Source: an uncultured Nocardioides sp. (GTDB lineage: Bacteria; Actinomycetota; Actinomycetes; Propionibacteriales; Nocardioidaceae). From it: DNA of 19,404 bases. Location of the stretch: assembly GCF_946885725.1 (NCBI RefSeq), contig NZ_CAMPGZ010000064.1:1-19404 (forward strand), in the 5' to 3' direction. Both the position numbers and the translations under genes were made by a program. The notes beneath the pieces were generated by a model that was not told the origin of the DNA, searched no databases, and was given only the letters and a program-made list of their open reading frames with translations. This document shows positions 16,602 to 19,404 of this stretch, in pieces (positions within the stretch are counted from its first letter, which is position 1; every line of letters starts with the position of its first letter).

Positions 16602-19193
16602 GTGAGAGCAATCCGTCGATTCACCGTTCAGCCCGTCCTCCCCGAGCCGCTGGCGGCTCTGGGTGAGCTGGCCGGCAACCTGCGCTGGTCCTGGCACCCC
16701 GGCACCCAGGACGTGTTCGCCGCCGTCGACCCCGAGGCCTGGGACGCGGTGGGTCACGACCCCGTGCGCCTGCTGGGCCAGGTGAGCCAGGCGCGGCTCG
16801 AGCAGCTCGCCGCCGACGAGGACTTCCTCGGCCGGCTGGGCGCGGCCGCCGAGGACCTGCGCACCTACATGACGAGCGACCGCTGGTACCAGCGCTCCGG
16901 CGTGGCCGAGGCGCCGCGCTCGATCGCCTACTTCTCCCCGGAGTTCGGCATCACCGCGGTGCTGCCGCAGTACTCCGGCGGCCTCGGCATCCTCGCCGGC
17001 GACCACCTCAAGACCGCCAGCGACCTGGGCGTGCCGATCACCGGCGTCGGACTGCTCTACCGCCACGGCTACTTCCGCCAGTTCCTCTCCCGCGACGGCT
17101 GGCAGCAGGAGACCTACCCGGTCCTCGACCCCGACGGCCTGCCGATCTCGCTGCTGCGCGACGCCGACGGCAACGTCGCCAAGGTCACCATCGGGCTGCC
17201 CGACCACGGCACCCTCACCGCGCGCATCTGGGTCGCGCAGGTCGGCCGCGTGCCCCTGCTGCTGCTCGACTCCGACACGGAGGAGAACAGCCCCGAGATC
17301 CGTGGCGTCACCGACCGCCTGTACGGCGGCAACAGCGAGCACCGGCTGCGCCAGGAGATGCTGCTCGGCATCGGCGGCGTCCGGGCGATCCGCGCCCACA
17401 GCCAGATCACCGGCGCCCCGGCGCCCGAGGTGTTCCACACCAACGAGGGCCACGCCGGCTTCCTCGGCCTCGAGCGGATCCGCGAGCTCACCGAGCAGGG
17501 CCCCCGGCTCTCGTTCGACGCCGCGCTCGAGGTTTCCCGCGCCGGCACGGTGTTCACCACGCACACCCCGGTGCCCGCCGGCATCGACCGGTTCCCGCTC
17601 GACCTCGTCGCGCAGTACTTCGGCGGCGACAACGCCTGCCCGGGCGTCCCGGTCGACCGGATCCTCGCGCTCGGCGCGGAGGACTACCCGGGCGGCGATC
17701 CGTCGGTGTTCAACATGGCCGTGATGGGCTTCCGCCTCGGCCAGCGCGCCAACGGCGTCTCCCAGCTGCACGGCCACGTCAGCCGCGACATGTTCGGCGG
17801 CCTGTGGCCCGACTTCGACCCGTCCGAGCGACCGATCACCTCGATCACCAACGGCGTCCACGCCCCGACGTGGGTCGCCCGCGAGATCTTCGAGCTCGTC
17901 CGGGCGTACGGCGGCCGGCCCGGCCCGGACCCCGACGCCGACCACCCGTCGCAGGTGTTCGAGCTCGCCGACAAGATCTCCGGCGCGGACATCTGGCGGA
18001 CGAAGCGCGCGCTGCGCGAGAAGCTCGTCCTCGACGCCCGCCGTCGCCTCCGCAAGTCGTGGGAGCAGCGCGGCGCGGCGCCTGCCGAGCTGACCTGGAT
18101 CGACTCCGCGCTCGACCCCGACGTGCTGACGATCGGCTTCGCGCGCCGCGTCCCGTCGTACAAGCGGCTGACGTTGATGCTGCGCGACCCCGAGCGGCTG
18201 AAGAGCCTGCTGCTCCACCCGGAGCGCCCGGTGCAGCTGGTCATCGCCGGCAAGGCGCACCCGGCCGACGAGGGTGGCAAGAAGCTGATCCAGGAGATCG
18301 TCCGGTTCTCCGACGACCCCGAGGTCCGGCACCGCATCGTCTTCCTGCCCAACTACGACATCGCGATGGCGCAGCCGCTCTACCCCGGCTGCGACGTCTG
18401 GCTGAACAACCCGCTGCGTCCCTACGAGGCCTGCGGCACGTCCGGCATGAAGGCCGCGCTCAACGGCGGTCTCAACCTGTCGATCCTCGACGGGTGGTGG
18501 GACGAGTGGTACGACGGCAACAACGGCTGGGCGATCCCGTCGGCCGACGGCATCGACGACCCCGACCGTCGTGACGACATCGAGGCGCACGCGCTCTACG
18601 ACCTGATCGAGAAGGAGGTCGCGCCGCGCTTCTACGACAACGACGACGAGGGCGTGCCCTACCGCTGGATCGAGATGGTCCGCCACACCCTCAAGTCGCT
18701 CGGCCCCAAGGTGCTCGCCGACCGGATGGTGCGCGACTACGTCACCAAGCTCTACACGCCCGCGGCGACCAGCTCGCGCACGCTCAACGGCGACTACGCC
18801 GGTGCGGTGGAGCTGGCGGCGTGGAAGAAGCGCGTGCGCGAGGCGTGGGACGGCGTGGCCATCGACCACGTCGAGTCCAGCGGCGTCGCGGACACGCCGG
18901 CGCTCAACGAGACGCTCGAGGTGCGCGCGTTCGTGTCGCTCGGCGAGCTGACGCCCGACGACGTCGACGTGCAGGTCGTGCACGGCCGCATCGGCAACGA
19001 CGACAACCTCGTCGACACCCACATCGAGTCGCTGGCGCACGCCGAGACCTACGAGGGCGGCCGGCACCGCTTCGAGGGCAGCGTGCGGCTTTCGGCGACC
19101 GGGCCGTTCGGCTACACCGTCCGGGTGCTGCCGAAGAACCCGCACCTCGCCTCGCCGGCCGAGCTGGGCAAGGTCACCTACCCGCCGGCCTGA
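16602..19193 (+). CDS. glgP: Alpha-glucan phosphorylase
   Basis: 863 residues, GT35, of the actinobacterial/archaeal type that carries an N-terminal DUF3417 domain. It releases glucose 1-phosphate from alpha-1,4-glucan ends using phosphate and pyridoxal phosphate. The start 'VRAIRRFTVQPVLPEPLAALGELAGNLRWSWHPGTQ' is the DUF3417 segment. 'YFSPEFGITAVLPQYSGGLGILAGDHLKTASDLG' and 'FHTNEGHAGFLGLERIREL' follow. 'FARRVPSYKRLTLMLRDPERL' binds phosphate, and Lys617 in 'EACGTSGMKAALNGGLNLSILDGWWDEWYDG' holds pyridoxal phosphate. GTG 16602 gives the family N-terminus and agrees with the leaderless promoter; an in-frame ATG at 16530 would add an unconserved extension. The gene lies divergent from the peptidase, apart from the glgE operon, so it may be regulated separately. 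Confidence 0.94.
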   Translation: MRAIRRFTVQPVLPEPLAALGELAGNLRWSWHPGTQDVFAAVDPEAWDAVGHDPVRLLGQVSQARLEQLAADEDFLGRLGAAAEDLRTYMTSDRWYQRSGVAEAPRSIAYFSPEFGITAVLPQYSGGLGILAGDHLKTASDLGVPITGVGLLYRHGYFRQFLSRDGWQQETYPVLDPDGLPISLLRDADGNVAKVTIGLPDHGTLTARIWVAQVGRVPLLLLDSDTEENSPEIRGVTDRLYGGNSEHRLRQEMLLGIGGVRAIRAHSQITGAPAPEVFHTNEGHAGFLGLERIRELTEQGPRLSFDAALEVSRAGTVFTTHTPVPAGIDRFPLDLVAQYFGGDNACPGVPVDRILALGAEDYPGGDPSVFNMAVMGFRLGQRANGVSQLHGHVSRDMFGGLWPDFDPSERPITSITNGVHAPTWVAREIFELVRAYGGRPGPDPDADHPSQVFELADKISGADIWRTKRALREKLVLDARRRLRKSWEQRGAAPAELTWIDSALDPDVLTIGFARRVPSYKRLTLMLRDPERLKSLLLHPERPVQLVIAGKAHPADEGGKKLIQEIVRFSDDPEVRHRIVFLPNYDIAMAQPLYPGCDVWLNNPLRPYEACGTSGMKAALNGGLNLSILDGWWDEWYDGNNGWAIPSADGIDDPDRRDDIEAHALYDLIEKEVAPRFYDNDDEGVPYRWIEMVRHTLKSLGPKVLADRMVRDYVTKLYTPAATSSRTLNGDYAGAVELAAWKKRVREAWDGVAIDHVESSGVADTPALNETLEVRAFVSLGELTPDDVDVQVVHGRIGNDDNLVDTHIESLAHAETYEGGRHRFEGSVRLSATGPFGYTVRVLPKNPHLASPAELGKVTYPPA

Positions 19194-19208
19194 TCCATCT
19201 GATCAACC

Positions 19209-19255
19209 GAGAACGCACGAGCCGGGTCCGTCACCGACGGGCCCGGCTCGTTCTC
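19209..19255. terminator. Bidirectional terminator between glgP and the convergent gene
   Basis: 19217-19232 pairs with 19236-19251 over 16 positions with one G-U and a 3-nt loop (ACC). GAGAAC (19209-19214) and GTTCTC (19250-19255) can extend the stem around a bulge. It lies 16 bp after the glgP stop and 18 bp before the stop of the convergent partial gene. On the plus strand it is followed by a short T-rich stretch (TTCTCGTT). This is the strongest terminator in the window. Confidence 0.85.
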
Positions 19256-19272
19256 GTTCACGGGAGGGCGGG

Positions 19273-19404
19273 TCAGCCGCCGCGGACGACGATGAGGCTG
19301 CGCGGCTCGATGTCGATCACGACGCCGGCCTCGATCACCTCGCCGACCGGGTGGCCGCAGTCGGTCGACAGCACCACCTCGCCGCGGGTGACCCAGTCGT
19401 TGAC
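19273..19404 (-). CDS. C-terminal fragment, probably glycogen debranching enzyme (GlgX-type)
   Basis: Only the last 43 codons are visible, running off the right edge and ending at TGA (19275-19273 on the minus strand). The peptide contains 'VTRGEVVLSTDC', 'GEVIEAGVVIDIEP' and 'RSLIVVRGG'. The ending 'v.aG..i.i.pRSL.V.R' is the usual last strand of the C-terminal beta domain in GH13 enzymes such as GlgX. Next to a glucan phosphorylase, a debranching enzyme would make sense because the phosphorylase stops near branch points. The fragment is too short for certainty; another GH13 enzyme is possible. Confidence 0.5.
   Translation of the reverse strand, partial: VNDWVTRGEVVLSTDCGHPVGEVIEAGVVIDIEPRSLIVVRGG

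Noticed and set aside
16494..19145. 883-codon minus-strand open frame opposite glgP
   Set aside because: High-GC shadow with repetitive Val/Ala/Arg composition; the plus strand encodes a full phosphorylase with intact motifs.

Overview
The window comes from a high-GC Gram-positive chromosome. G+C is very high throughout, codons end in G or C, GTG starts are used, and most promoters look leaderless. The gene set (an IcmA-type acyl-CoA mutase next to a MarR regulator and a thioredoxin/TPR protein, followed by an unfused glgE-treS-mak-glgB cluster) is typical of Actinobacteria. I infer a Nocardioides-like member of the Propionibacteriales, from protein flavour only. No tRNA, rRNA, CRISPR array, insertion sequence or phage gene was seen, and the window reads as core chromosome.

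Layout. 1-783 (+) is the 3' part of an iron-siderophore substrate-binding protein. 895-1389 (+) is a MarR regulator, followed by 1454-3205 (+), the large subunit of an isobutyryl-CoA-type mutase without its B12 domain. A palindromic sequence lies on the promoter of the mutase gene. 3290-4255 (+) encodes a cysteine-free thioredoxin fold joined to TPR-like helices. This gene is bracketed by two copies of a 59-bp imperfect palindrome. From 12749 down to 4322 (-) runs a tight five-gene operon with overlapping stops and starts: glgE, treS, mak (pep2), glgB and a GNAT-NUDIX fusion. 12934-16398 (-) is a large secreted M36 zinc metallopeptidase. 16602-19193 (+) is an alpha-glucan phosphorylase, and 19273-19404 (-) is a C-terminal fragment, probably of a GlgX-type debranching enzyme.

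How the genes work together. TreS converts trehalose to maltose, Mak phosphorylates it to maltose 1-phosphate, GlgE uses this to extend alpha-1,4-glucan, and GlgB adds alpha-1,6 branches. This is the complete GlgE pathway. The phosphorylase, with the probable debranching enzyme next door, would return glucan to glucose 1-phosphate. The window therefore holds synthesis and recycling of storage glucan side by side. The left part concerns iron uptake and branched acyl-CoA metabolism and is probably separate.

The items most worth a second look are the 59-bp palindromic repeats, four helically phased TCCGG repeats upstream of the glgE promoter, the GNAT-NUDIX fusion coupled to glgB, the mutase operator/promoter overlap, and a run of -10 hexamers placed exactly 6-7 nt before start codons. 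I found no clear evidence of a wholly new multi-gene system.
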